Source: Pleurostoma richardsiae
Taxonomy: Eukaryota; Ascomycota; Sordariomycetes; Calosphaeriales; Pleurostomataceae
Length of the DNA: 64,000 nucleotides
Assembly (NCBI GenBank): GCA_030052745.1
Contig: JANBVO010000007.1
Location: 558,001-622,000 of the forward strand
Direction of reading: 5' to 3'
Both the position numbers and the translations under genes were made by a program. The notes beneath the pieces were generated by a model. It was given only the letters and a program-made list of their open reading frames with translations, was not told the origin of the DNA and made no database searches. Shown here piece after piece: positions 43,009-53,762 of this stretch. The first letter of the stretch is position 1; each line of letters begins with the position of its first letter.

Positions 43009-44237
43009 TCAATCATACGGCTCCGTGGCATCCTTGATGGGGGTCTCAGTGCCAGAGGACCTGATGGGCTTCTCGATCCTCAACAGGGAGAACAGCCAGT
43101 CCTCCCAGGGCTCGAAGATGAGGACAACCCGGTTCAACCTCCAGCCCAGGAAGGGCACCATGGTCCCCACCACCGCGTCCAGCACGAAGTGGTTTGCCGT
43201 GGCGATAATGGTCACAATCATGGCAGCGGGCCACAGAGGGGCCAGGATGCGTAGGATGCGGTGCGGAGAGTAGCGGACCATGCAGAAAGCGAGGAAGAAG
43301 GCGGTGCCGCAGTGGAGGCTGGGCATGGCTGCGATGGTCAGCTGGAAGCTGTTATTGTTCCATGCGGTCCCCTGGTTGGCACTCTTATGCAACACGTCCA
43401 CGAAGCCGTACTCAGGTGGCAGCAGCCGGGGCGGTGCACAGCGCCACAGGGTGAGGATCACGAATGCGATATAGTTGTCCACGGCGATGGTGCGGCGGAT
43501 GCGCTGGAAGGTCTGGGGTGGGAGGAAAGTGTATGTGTAGATGATGAAGCAGATGCCGAGCGAGATGTGGGAGTAGTAGACATTTGCTAGGATGGACATC
43601 AGCCAGGGGTGCTTAGTGAGAATGTATTGTTGAAAGCGCTGCTCAATGTCGATGCCCAAAGCTTGCTCTAAGTGCAGGATCTTGATGGCATGGGACTCGG
43701 CGAGGGCGAATACGGCCTTGTTTCCGCGGATGAGCTTGGCGGAGAGGGCACGCATGAGCTGGTAGGACCTGAAGCGCGGAGACCTTGGTCAGCAGTGTTC
43801 AGCCAAGGAAGGGTTAGAGGTGTCATGCTGCACGCATGCGGCTAACCAGTATGTCCAGTTCCAGTACCAGATCTCCATCAGGAAGGGGAATTTAGCGAGG
43901 AACCTCGATGCCCAGTTGTCATTGTGCTTGCGATCGAGGTCTAGCTCGGAGATGACCCTCTGGGGCCATGACTTGAGGAATCGAGTGTATGAGAAGGTGT
44001 CCGCAGAAGTTCGACGGTCGATGAGGGGAGCTCGCGCTTCCAGATCATCAGTGTCGCGGTATGTCCGCCGTCTGTTAATGAGGGCGCCAACAGTAAAGGC
44101 AAAGACGATGACTGGAGAGAAACGGCAGGCATGTGGTTAGCAAAGGGCCGCTTCAATGGCTGCCTGCAAGCTTGGGAGGCGTTTCTCGTCAAGAGTCTTA
44201 GCTTACATCCAGGTTCAACAACGTTCTTGAACGCCAT
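43009..44237 (-). CDS. PAP2-superfamily membrane protein, AUR1/IPT-like, three exons
   Basis: Exons 44237-44207, 44111-43847 and 43768-43009 (introns 95 and 78 bp) give 351 aa. Exon 1 is only 31 nt (MAFKNVVEPG), joined to FIVFAFTVGALINRRRTYRD; exon 2 ends MEIWYWNWTY and splices to WSYQLMRAL. The core has several hydrophobic helices (LMSILANVYYSHISLGICFI, YIAFVILTLWRCAPPR, PLWPAAMIVTIIATANHFVL). Catalytic-type motifs of the PAP2 fold are present: CAPPRLLP, Ser249-Leu-His251 in MPSLHCG, and His292-x3-Asp296 in ANHFVLDAVVG. These match the inositolphosphotransferase/AUR1-like branch, which transfers phosphoinositol or hydrolyses lipid phosphates in Golgi or ER membranes. The true substrate cannot be decided: it could be a phosphatase rather than an IPC synthase. 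The basic/acidic C-terminal tail follows IFEPWEDWLFSLL. Confidence 0.88.
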
Positions 44238-47200
44238 GGCTTGTTACGGAGAGGAAAGGAATGTGACCCCGAGTGGGGGGTGTCGACATCAAACAGCAAC
44301 TGCACGCTGCACAAAGGACAGGCAGGAGACTTCCTCGGTACGAGTCTGTTGTGATGAAAGCAGAAAGAGAGGGAAGGGAGAAAGGGGAGCGTGGGCGCAG
44401 AGGGAAGAGGTCGCTTTTGGCGGCTGGAATGGACAGGGAGAGAGAGCTGTGTTGGAGAGTTGGTTGGACAAGAAGGATTGGGTGGCACCGTGGCAGTGGC
44501 AGTGAGATGGGAAGCGGACCGTCATCGACAACCCCATCACAGCCCGCCTGCTGTGATGTACGGAGTACCTGACGCACGGATTACCTGGGTACCTGGCATC
44601 CGATACATTACCTTCGCAGTACACGCACACCGCAAAGTGGTACTCGGCTGGTACCGTAGCCTGGCCACCTGGCAGTGGGCGGGAGAGCAGTGGAGAGGCT
44701 GGCCCTTACGAAGCATGTACGCAGTCCGAGCTTTCGCACCCGCGTACAGTACCTCGCCAGGCACCCGCTTCCTCCTACCGTTGGCTGGCCGGTGCCTCGG
44801 CAATTGTGGGCTGTGTGAGAGAGGGTGGCCTGCACGTTACGCGGTCCCGGTCTCATGTTGCGCGGCAGGATGATGGGAATTGGGGAACGGAAACCCCAGA
44901 GGTGCCCGAACGGGGAAACACGTCGCGTGTGGTAGGGCTGGAGTCTCCGGAGTCTCTGGACAGAAAAGCGGCGCCTTGCCAAGAAAACCCGCTGCATATG
45001 ACGTGTCTCCTGACAGTGCCGGACGGGGAATTACCCACGGAGCTAATATTAAAAAGGGCACAGAAAACGCCTGAAACAGGACTGACCTGATCTGCCCTGC
45101 GCGCGGGAAAAGCCCCTTTTGGCGTCGGCCGAGGCCAGGAGCGCTCTTGGCGCCTCGCAACTCCCGCGTCGCTCTGCGGGATCTAAGCCGATTTGCATGG
45201 AGTACAGAGTACTTCAACACTCGATAAGTTATCTACGCGTGCAGCAGGTGCCCGGGTTTGCGAGCATCTCGAGATGCGACAGAATCGGTGCTTGACAGCT
45301 GCGGCGAGATCCAGTCATCAGGTCCAAACTGGGTGACTGCTGAATACGACCCCGCCGGGGAAACAAAAAAGGCTTTTCACCCTTAGGGTTTTCTTCTCTG
45401 TCATCTGACGGCATACGACAAAGGAGCTTTTACCCCGAACTGAGATTTCCCATGAAGATCGGCGCCGCACTGTGACCGAGCCCCCAATTTCCACGCACGT
45501 TCCTTGCAACGCCTCCCTCTCGGGCCCTCCCTCAGCCCGTCTGACTAGCAGCACAGTGACCTCTCCAGGGCGCCGGCACTGTTCTCGGCAGGCGGAAAGA
45601 CGGGCGAGCACAACTTCCCGGGGCGGAGTCAAGAAGACGGTGCTCGGAGGTTGTTCCGGTTACTGAAGTCCCGAGTCCGGTCTTGGCAGCAATGGCGTCC
45701 ATTTCCTGATCACCAATCTTGCAGTCAAGGACAGGTTGTCTGCGCCATTCAACGGACGATACCTTGATTAAAACACAAACGACCGATGTACGCGTGATGG
45801 TCTTATGCTTTGCGCCTTGCAGCGTCTTACGTAACCCATTGGCTTGCGAAGGATTCAGCTGACGTCTGCAGTGCCTGAAAATGCCACAGGATGAGAGGCA
45901 CCAAGGGGAAGTGGTCTACGAGCCCATCCCCACCTCACCTCCCTAGCTACGGATATTGTGGCTTTTATCATTCTACCGCCGCTTAGTCACCCGAAGCTCC
46001 CCACAAAGGATCAAGAAATTGTCCCGGCTCCGGCCCCTACCATATCGACCGTCGCGTCAACTTCGGACTGGCGACAGACGCTAGCATCCGACCTCTCCGT
46101 AACGAAGCCGCAAACAAGCGGGGTTAGAAAGCTCAACCGGGGAGGAGCTGTCAATCAGTGCCTCCTTATGGTGGGCAAATTAGAATGCGTGACTGAAAAA
46201 CATCGTCAGGAGACCCAAGAGATGGAAACTTACGGCAGCAGGTCACCCTCGGCACGTCAAACGCGCCCCTGAGTCTAAAGTTGCTCCACATGGATATTGT
46301 TCAGTCTCAGAACGGAGCGCCACATACTCTTATTCAGTGAGACGGTGCATCCTTCTCAGGAGCTTCTCCTCTCTCCGTCCCGCCGAGCTCACCATCGTGA
46401 ACGACTTGGCGGGAACGACGGGCAACCTTCCCGGATATTTGGATCGGGTTCGCCACTTCCGCCTTCCTGGTTCACTACTCATCGGGATATGCAGTGCCTG
46501 GTGGGGTGTCGAGTCAGGAATGGAGCAACAGCACTTCCATGAATTCAAGACTCACGGCGTCTCCAGAAAACAGTTGACTCCGCACCTGTAGCTAGTGAGG
46601 AGGGCAGACGTTGGATGGGCCGCTGGGTTGCGCCTCGATTTCGGGGTCTCAATATTCGTGGACGCCATAAACTAGACAGGGACAGATCATTCTTACCTCC
46701 TCTGCTATCATCTCTGCCACAGAATGGGCAAGGGCGTCACAGTAGAGGAGAGAAGCTACTCTTTCCCTCTTTGCTGCCTTTCTGATCTCGAGTAGGATCA
46801 TTTGGGGCTAAGGAAGTGGCCGCTTCCTGACCTATGATGGGTTGATTTGTCTCTTCATCTGGCATGTCTGAGACCTGAAAAGGCCAGAAAGGCCACAATG
46901 ATAGTAAGATCCTGGTATTGTGGTGGCTGGCTAAAAGACTGTGACCTGAGGAGACCAGTCGACTGTTTCCCATCTATCCGGCTCTTCGAGAGCGGATGTC
47001 AAAACTAGCTTGTGTAATATACGAAATCCATGGATATGGATCCGTATAGGGCTGAATGACTAGAGCCATCAAAATGATGGAGGTGCGGGTAACCTGCAGG
47101 GGATTGACTTCCAGCCGATGCCTTTCAGTCAGATACGGGGGTCGGCCAAGATGTGTTGGGGTTAAGCCGTGGGAATTTCGATCTCCCCACCGGAGCCAGA

Positions 47201-48639
47201 TCTCCGACACAACCTTCTTCTGCCTAGACGAAGATTAGAAACATATCAGTCCACTGTGTTCTCTGTGACTCTGCCACCCGCGTCTTCAGTCAGTGTTCCG
47301 TCGCTCGTCCTGCCGCTCGTCCAGACGCCATGTGAAGTGTCTACAGAATACAGTTCAAGAGGTCGCGACTGAAACGGAAAAAGACAGGGCCGCCTACAGG
47401 ATAGAAGTACTATGGGGTAAGATCTAGGCAAAAACTATGCAGAAGCGAATCATGGTGCTTTATGTCTCCAGTGCAAAAGCAGGCTCGCCGCCCTTCGGAA
47501 TACTCAGCCGTCCTCTAACAATACACTATCTACCTTATAAGAAGCGGAGCAAACGCCAAAGGCATGATTGCTCAGATTGCCCGAGCAGTCGTCGCTCTGG
47601 CACCATGAAAAGTTGAACTTGCGCAGCCTTACTGGGCTGCAAAAGGCTAGCACGGTTGTTGTAGCCCCTATCTCCAAGCGCACCTGTCAGTCTCCACCTC
47701 GCGAGAGCTTCGGTCAGGGTGCTGGCCGGCTACTTGCGAGACATACGACAGAGACCACATGGTCATCTATTACAGCATGGGACGCACTAACTGACAAGTC
47801 GAAGTACGGAAGTATGCTGGCAAATTGTATTCAGTTGTTCTCTTGACAACCGGCGGAGGAGCACAGGGGCAGAGGATTGAGGGACAGACTTGAGTGGCAC
47901 CTTGCAATGCAGAGCCGGAGGAACACCAATGGCACTCAGCCACCATCGTAATGCACCGTCAGTGGTGATGCCCCCGACAGGAAGGCGCCCATCAACCCAA
48001 GTCAGACAGACTCGAAGGCGTCGTCAAAAGCATCAAGATAAGAGGTAGAGTGGGGCAAGCCTTGATAACGTTCCCCCGGCCGAACACGGGGCTGAGGGCT
48101 GTCATTCATGTCAGCCAATAGGACTGACGATAAAAAGCCACAGTGGGGAAAGCCGGAGGAACTCTCGACGCCCTCCACGTGGAGAGACCCCACAAAAACG
48201 CCATGGCGCTCGGCTACGGCCTGCCGCCCCACTCAGGCGGACCAAAACCACCCCGCGATGCTTGTCTTTTGCGGCTGTGAGGCTTCGCTGCCGCCTTAAT
48301 GAAGCGTCATCCCGACGACGCAAGACACGCCGTCCTGCTTGTAGCTAGACCGCAATCAGTCAAGGATCCAACAGTCTCTCCGAGCTCAGGGTGGCTCGGG
48401 AACGTTTGTGCGGCCATGGAGTCTAGAGAGGAATATAAATGGATGCGTTCGGCCACCCCATCTCAGCAAAATAGACCGACACGACAGCACCAGCTTTCAG
48501 ACCATCAAGCAGCCTTCAAACACAACCTGAGCACTCGCGTCTCTATCTACTTGACAGTCCACTCTTCTACATTCTTGACTGACTCCTCGCAATATCAACC
48601 ACGGGTCATTTCACGAGACATACACGAACCATCCTCACG
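44238..48639. other. 4.4-kb region between divergent genes, no supported gene
   Basis: Upstream of the PAP2-like gene (-) and of the NmrA-like gene (+). A TACGGAGTA motif lies at about 44563-44572 and a related AGTACAGAGTACT at about 45202. Many short frames on both strands, none with a motif or a splice pattern I can support. The last 120 bp before 48640 are CA/CT-rich leader. Confidence 0.45.
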
Positions 48640-49392
48640 ATGTCTGGCAACACTCACAAGGCAATCCTCTTTCTGGGAGCTACAGGAGGCTCCGGACTCT
48701 CCGCCCTGCGCCGCAGTCTTGCCGCCGGCCATACCTGCATTGCACTTTGCCGGACGCCCTCGCGCCTCCTAGAAAAGCTCGAAGCGGTCAACCAGCCCGC
48801 CAATCTCCTCACCGAGCAAGGCAATGCTCTAGATGTAGATGCTGTCGCACGGTGTCTGACGCATCCGTCTGAGCCGTCGCGGCTCGTCGATGCCATCGTT
48901 TTCTCTATTGGTGGCGCATTCTCCTTCTCCAAGTGGGGGAATGATGACCCGACCGTGTGCGCCAACAGCATGGCCACCCTCCTGAAGGCTTTGGCACAGA
49001 CCCGAGCCAACGGTACGGTCGGCCGACCTAGGATTGCCGCTGTCAGCACCACTGGTATCAGTGAACACGGGCGCGATATCCCAGCGGCGCTGATTCCGAT
49101 GTATCACGTAATGCTGAAGGAGCCGCACAAGGACAAGAAGGCAATGGAGGATCAGCTGCTGGCTTCGGGCGAGGAGTACACAATCATCCGTCCCAGCCTT
49201 CTGACAGACGGACCCGAGGAGACGAAGCGGCCGATCCGGGCCGGTATGGAAGATCCCCAAGCTAAGAAGCTCGTCAGTAGAGTCCTTGGCTACACGATCT
49301 CGCGTGAGGACGTCGGCAAGTGGATCTACGAGAATGCGCTGGAGGACAGGGAGGGCAAGTGGGCGAACAAAATCGCATCGCTCACCTACTGA
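48640..49392 (+). CDS. NmrA-like / atypical SDR NAD(P)-binding protein, 250 aa
   Basis: Single exon. The start has the cofactor motif of atypical SDRs: AILFLGATGGSGLSALRR (GxxGxxG-like, residues 12-19), followed by CIALCRTPSRL. LVDAIVFSIGGAF corresponds to the strand after the binding loop and RIAAVSTTGISEHG to the active-site strand. The usual Tyr-x3-Lys is not evident; MLKEPHKDKKAMEDQLLASG and EYTIIRPSLLTDGP match NmrA/UbiE-flanking YwnB-type proteins, which often act as redox sensors or reductases on unknown ligands. The end EDREGKWANKIASLTY is typical for fungal members. The leader before the ATG is CA-rich, and the ATG context (CACGATGTC) is good. No neighbours of related function. Confidence 0.9.
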   Translation: MSGNTHKAILFLGATGGSGLSALRRSLAAGHTCIALCRTPSRLLEKLEAVNQPANLLTEQGNALDVDAVARCLTHPSEPSRLVDAIVFSIGGAFSFSKWGNDDPTVCANSMATLLKALAQTRANGTVGRPRIAAVSTTGISEHGRDIPAALIPMYHVMLKEPHKDKKAMEDQLLASGEEYTIIRPSLLTDGPEETKRPIRAGMEDPQAKKLVSRVLGYTISREDVGKWIYENALEDREGKWANKIASLTY

Positions 49393-51268
49393 TGTTATAC
49401 TCCGGCCTTTTATTGGACGGAATGTTCTGGACGGAATGTGTTGGATCTTCTCTTTATGCTTCATATGCGACTTGAAATCATTCTTTCTGCTCTTGCTTCT
49501 ATCATTTCAGCATTGCTCGTCTACAGCGGAGCTCAGGGGTAGGAGACAGCTCTATCGCAACTCACAGGCGGCGCTCTGAATTTTACCATAGATACCGATG
49601 CAACTACTAATCATGCTCTTCAGAGTTTCAAAAGCGCTTTCGTCTCGTCCATCGTCTTCCTTAAGCTACGATTCTCCGCGCACCTCTCCTGGGTTATAGA
49701 AGCGCCTTTAATGCATGTCTCCTACACTTCACTTCATCGTGCTAGCACTCCTGTGTTGCTTTCTCCTCGTCAAGTAAAAGTTCACGCGAAAAGTGCACAA
49801 AGTAACCATCTCATCAAGCCCGGCCGGAATCCCTGCCGGGCGATCAGACACACTGGGCAGTCCCGGGAGCCAGCTCCTGTCACCGAACCCTACCTGAAAA
49901 CAAAAAGGAGCACGCTTTCTACATAGTATGGTAGCACCAGCGGAGACCAAGCGCTGTGAACTAATCAGGAGCTTTCAGGTCTACTATAAGTCCCGAACCA
50001 CAGGAAAGCTACAAGTTGATTGTCGGCTCTTATAGAAGTTTGGCAACTTGTGATAAATACGGCATCGGACTGTTTCCCTGCGGTGGTATAACCAGGAATA
50101 CCTCCACCGTAATATAGGGAGGCTTTCCCGCCAATGGTAATGGGTTCGTTTAAACTTCAAGGACAAGGACCGGATGATCTTGGGGCTTCGCTGGAAGTGG
50201 ATACGTTGACATGTTTTGCTGCGTCAGATCACCGGGGTGTACGTAGTTGGATATTGATTCCAAAATCCCATACCGTCATTTCTGATCTTCGCATAGTTGG
50301 CTGTCTTGGACGTCTGTCATTTGTGTGGCAAATCAGACCTGCCTTTTCATTGTCGAAGGTCTGATGGCTTCAAATGTACCAGAGATATGCTTCCTGCGGG
50401 ATTCCTCCTCTTCCTGTCCGTGGCTATCCGCGCATCCACCCCCGAAGCGCACCCTAATCATCTACCATCAACTTACAGGCAACCTTCCAGTGACCTAGTG
50501 ATAGGTGTAACCATGAGTCTAGTAAGAGGTGGACCGACCGGCCCTACAAGCTCTGCTCCTTTCGACGGGAGATCCTTCAAAATAGTCGCCAACAACACCG
50601 TTGCAGGATCATCAGTCAACCGACTGCTGTTCAAGGAGCTAATTTACTGCACGCTGTTGATGAGAACCGCAAATCATTTAATGCAAGTCCGCGGTGGACC
50701 CCCTTTTGATATTTCACCCTAATCAACATCCGCCTCGATTCGACATTATCACCAGTGGCCTCATCCTGGCACAGAATGAATGCCGTGAGTCATCCGGGGT
50801 TGTAGTCCTCGAATTCAACGCCGACAAGACATACATTGTGGATGGGGCATTCGGAGGCGGCGACCTCGATGTCTGGGACGTGTCCTCGCCTGACGGCACG
50901 CTCAAGCTGCTCAGGCAAATTCCCTTGACCGGCAACTGGGGCCGGAGAGGCCGAAGTAGGCGTCGCCGCATCCTCGCCAGGCGCTGCAGGCTCTAGGCCG
51001 CAGTTCATGGTGGAAATCGCGGTATACGGTCAAAGACTCAAAGGGCGCACTGATCTCTTGAACACGTCGACGAGTAAAGGATTGCACTGCAGCAGGCCAG
51101 GCCATTCGATCAGATAGTTGCTGTGTCACGCTACATCATTAGAAGCACTCAACCACTGAGCGTTTCGTTCCCTAACACCTGTATCTGTCTGCTTGTTTAT
51201 GCTGGTTGACGCGGAAGCGGCTGCCATGATCAAGAGTTGTGCCGCTATCCATCTATCTCTCCGGAGCT
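49393..51268. other. 1.9-kb intergenic with a possible gene remnant
   Basis: 3' flanks of the NmrA-like (+) and ankyrin (-) genes. Apart from the possible pseudogene at about 50510-50996, no feature recognised. Confidence 0.45.
50510..50996 (+). pseudogene. Possible remnant of a beta-propeller/lactonase-like gene
   Basis: Two separate plus-strand frames look like parts of one protein: APFDGRSFKIVANNTVAGSS (about 50557-50616) and, in another frame, SGVVVLEFNADKTYIVDGAF and DLDVWDVSSPDGTLKLLRQI (about 50790-50925). The strand-turn pattern of the second part resembles a blade of lactonase-like beta-propellers. There is no good ATG, the frames are not joined by clear splice sites, and no C-terminal part follows. 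The remnant idea is an inference; it may be an unspliced fragment of a real gene. Confidence 0.25.
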
Positions 51269-52669
51269 TCATACCCTTTTCGGATCGAGCCATACCATCA
51301 ACTCGTGGACCGCAGAGCTTATCGAACTGCTGAGAGCCATGATGACATCCCACAGCTTATTGGGTATGAACATCACGACCCACCAAATAGCAAGTGCAAG
51401 ATACCACAACGCTATGCCAAGCGTGCCAAATAAAGCCTTCAAAACCTTATAAGAGACCTGGCTAAACCTGACGAGGAAAGACCAGACCGCCTCAGGTATT
51501 CCGATGAAAACAGCCCGAAAAAGGCCGCAGAACCCGTCCCATACATCCTTGAGAGTAATGGAGCGGAAGAAGGATACCACGGCGGACAGGACTGTATGGA
51601 TGAAAGACGCCGCCCGCAAGGCCGCCTCCGCCAACGCATGCCATGTCTTCTTTGCTCCAGAAGAGATCCACTCCCATATGATGTGCAGAGTCTTCGGGAT
51701 TGCCATGATGCCCCGCCGCAGCACCAGTAAGAACTTCTTGACGAGTCCCGGGATTTTCTTCACCCCTTTCCAGATCTGCCCGGGGGCCTTCTTCGCTCCC
51801 TCCCACGCCTTCCTGCCCACCGACTTCAGACGGGAGGGCAGCTCGACCACGGTCCGCTTGCACCACCTGGCGAAGTCAAGCCGCCGCTTCCACGCTCGAG
51901 TGCCTAGTTCCTTCGGTGTGTCGTAGACGAAGAACTTGGGGATGTGCCACACAATGATGCTCAGGTACCTCGTGATGCCCCTGACAGCACGGCGCACCAC
52001 CGCCATCTCCCGCTCGTGGGCCGTCTTCCAGCGACGCCAGGCGCCAGCCCGGCGAGCGGGAAGGTAGGCGACGACCTCGCGGTGGCCGCCGGCCGCGGCC
52101 AGGCGCAGCGCGATGGCACCGTCGGGCGCGACGACGGCATCGTCTGCGCCACAATCCTCCATCAGAAAGCGGACGAGGGCCAGCTTGCCCAGCGCGGCGG
52201 CCAGCTGGAGCGGGGTCCGGTCGGCTCCGCGATGCTCCCGCAGGGACGAACGGCCCAGGCCGTCGACCGTTGCGCCGAGAGTCACAAGGGTGCGGATCAT
52301 GTTGGCGTCGCCGGCTCGCACGGCGGCGAGGAGCGGCGTCTCGCCCTCAACGGAGGGGACATCAGGGGAGACGAGGCCACTCGACACGAATTGGGTGACG
52401 AGGTCGTCACGCTTGGAGACGACGGAGCTGAAGAAGGAGGCGACAATGTCCCGGGTGAGCTGCCAGGCGTCTAGATGCGCGGCGTACTCCGTCGCGGTGA
52501 GGGGTGCTTCCCCTCCGAGTGGGCGCGATGGACGCGGAATCCGGTTTGTAATGGGAGTTGCGAAGTTGAAAGGTGCTGGCATGCCCGACTGTTTCAGCTG
52601 GTCGACGCGGGCAAAGAGTTGCGCGGAGTCCGTCTCAGTGTAGAGAGGCACGGGCTCAATCTCGGCCAT
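51269..52669 (-). CDS. Ankyrin-repeat protein with a long amphipathic/hydrophobic C-terminal region, 466 aa
   Basis: Single exon; ATG at 52669 (MAEIEPVPLYTETDSAQLF). Residues about 65-215 contain ankyrin-type repeats: GETPLLAAVRAGDANMIRTL and VTLGATVDG, then DRTPLQLAAALGKLALVRFL, then ALRLAAAGGHREVVAYL. From about 225 the protein changes to a Trp/Lys-rich series of helices with recurring (I/L)P breaks: IVWHIPKFF, VVELPSRLKSVGRKAWEG, QIWKGVKKIPGLVKKFLL, MAIPKTLHIIWEWISSGAKK, then increasingly hydrophobic FIGIPEAVWSFLVRF, ALWYLALAIWWVVMFIPNKL. The first part looks amphipathic and membrane-surface binding; the last may cross or insert into a membrane. No signal peptide. Similar fungal proteins are annotated simply as ankyrin proteins; function unknown. 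Convergent with the NmrA-like gene. Confidence 0.85.
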   Translation of the reverse strand: MAEIEPVPLYTETDSAQLFARVDQLKQSGMPAPFNFATPITNRIPRPSRPLGGEAPLTATEYAAHLDAWQLTRDIVASFFSSVVSKRDDLVTQFVSSGLVSPDVPSVEGETPLLAAVRAGDANMIRTLVTLGATVDGLGRSSLREHRGADRTPLQLAAALGKLALVRFLMEDCGADDAVVAPDGAIALRLAAAGGHREVVAYLPARRAGAWRRWKTAHEREMAVVRRAVRGITRYLSIIVWHIPKFFVYDTPKELGTRAWKRRLDFARWCKRTVVELPSRLKSVGRKAWEGAKKAPGQIWKGVKKIPGLVKKFLLVLRRGIMAIPKTLHIIWEWISSGAKKTWHALAEAALRAASFIHTVLSAVVSFFRSITLKDVWDGFCGLFRAVFIGIPEAVWSFLVRFSQVSYKVLKALFGTLGIALWYLALAIWWVVMFIPNKLWDVIMALSSSISSAVHELMVWLDPKRV

Positions 52670-53282
52670 CGGAAGCACGACGTTCGTCTATATTCTGCGG
52701 AGATCTTGGGAAATTTCGAATACCCGACGTCTTATGAAGGAGCCGGCGGGGTCGCTGGTGTTGATTGCAATAAGACAAGCTAGGGACGACCAAGCGCGCA
52801 TATAACAGAAGCTCAATGGGTCTACTGAAATATATAGTGACCCGGAACCAAACTTCAGGCCATCACATCTAACCGAAGGCTCTCTGGGAGAGAGCCTAGC
52901 CCAGTAGGTATCTTGTTGGACCGATGCCTGGCGATGTTGTTGGGAACCATTCGTGGCGCAGCCGCTTGATGGTGGTGGCTTGGCATAGATGCTCTCACAG
53001 GTCTAATCCACGCCGTCCTTGAGATAGCCCGAGAATATCGTGAAGGAGTCTCGGGCTTTCATTTAACTATTCTCTTGGCTGCTATCACATGACCGGCTCC
53101 CGCCAAGCCTTAGGGCATCTCAAGGCTGACTTCCATGAGCCTGTGCGACGCAGTACTCGGTGGCAGCCCCAACGAATGGCTTGGAGAAATCCCACGACCA
53201 CCGTTTCTTCGAAAATTGGAACGTAATGTCTATTGCGGAGATCCTCTGCAGTCCGACCTTCTCATGTCTTATCTGGCGCTGC
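52670..53282. other. Intergenic between tandem minus-strand genes
   Basis: Promoter of the ankyrin gene and 3' flank of the 136-aa protein gene. No other feature recognised. Confidence 0.5.
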
Positions 53283-53762
53283 CTACAGAGCAGCCATCTT
53301 CTCGCGGTAGATCCTAGTAATGACATCGGGGTCAGGGCCAGAGGCGCCAGCGCTCAGGACGTCCTCTTTCGTGACTCTCACGAGATTAATGTTGGGGGCT
53401 TTAGCCTTGATCAGCTCTGAGAGCCTCTCGACCTCCTCATCCGGAATACCGCCTCCAAGCAGAATGGCCTTCGGGACCTTTCTGTCAGTGACCGGGAGGG
53501 CGGCGTTGCTGCCGAGCCCAGAGACTGCGGTCGTATCGAGTTCACCGGCGCAGAGGAGAGGAAGTTCAGCCTCGGCGGCGGAGAGATCGAGGCACGAATG
53601 AACAACTATTCGAGCGAATTATCAGCACCTCTTTCACCACGCAAACGAGGAATACCGTCGAGAGCCCAGCGTACTATCAAAGTCAGGCAGCAGTTTAGCT
53701 CGGATAGCTTCTGTCACTTGAGCATTGCGACCATAAGCGGCAACGGGGATAGGGTCAGCCAT
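53283..53762 (-). CDS. Small conserved-looking protein, 136 aa, function unknown, two exons
   Basis: Exons 53762-53675 and 53605-53283, with a 69-bp intron (donor GTACGC, branch GCTGATAAT, acceptor AATAG). Exon 2 has no ATG near its start, so the gene is easily missed. The protein starts MADPIPVAAYGRNAQVTEAI and continues RAKLLPDFDIVHSCLDLSAA across the splice. It has an alternating strand/helix layout like a small Rossmann-type or flavodoxin-like alpha/beta domain: PIPVAAYGR, KVPKAILLGGGIPDEEVERL, NINLVRVTKEDVLSAGASG, then VITRIYREKMAAL at the end. The run ILLGGGIPDEEVE could be a nucleotide-binding turn, but no full motif is present. Codon-level coherence and clean splice sites argue for a real gene; I cannot name it. 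Confidence 0.85.

Noticed and set aside
51944-52643. Two 176-codon plus-strand frames antisense to the ankyrin gene
   Set aside because: Shadows of the GC-rich ankyrin coding sequence.
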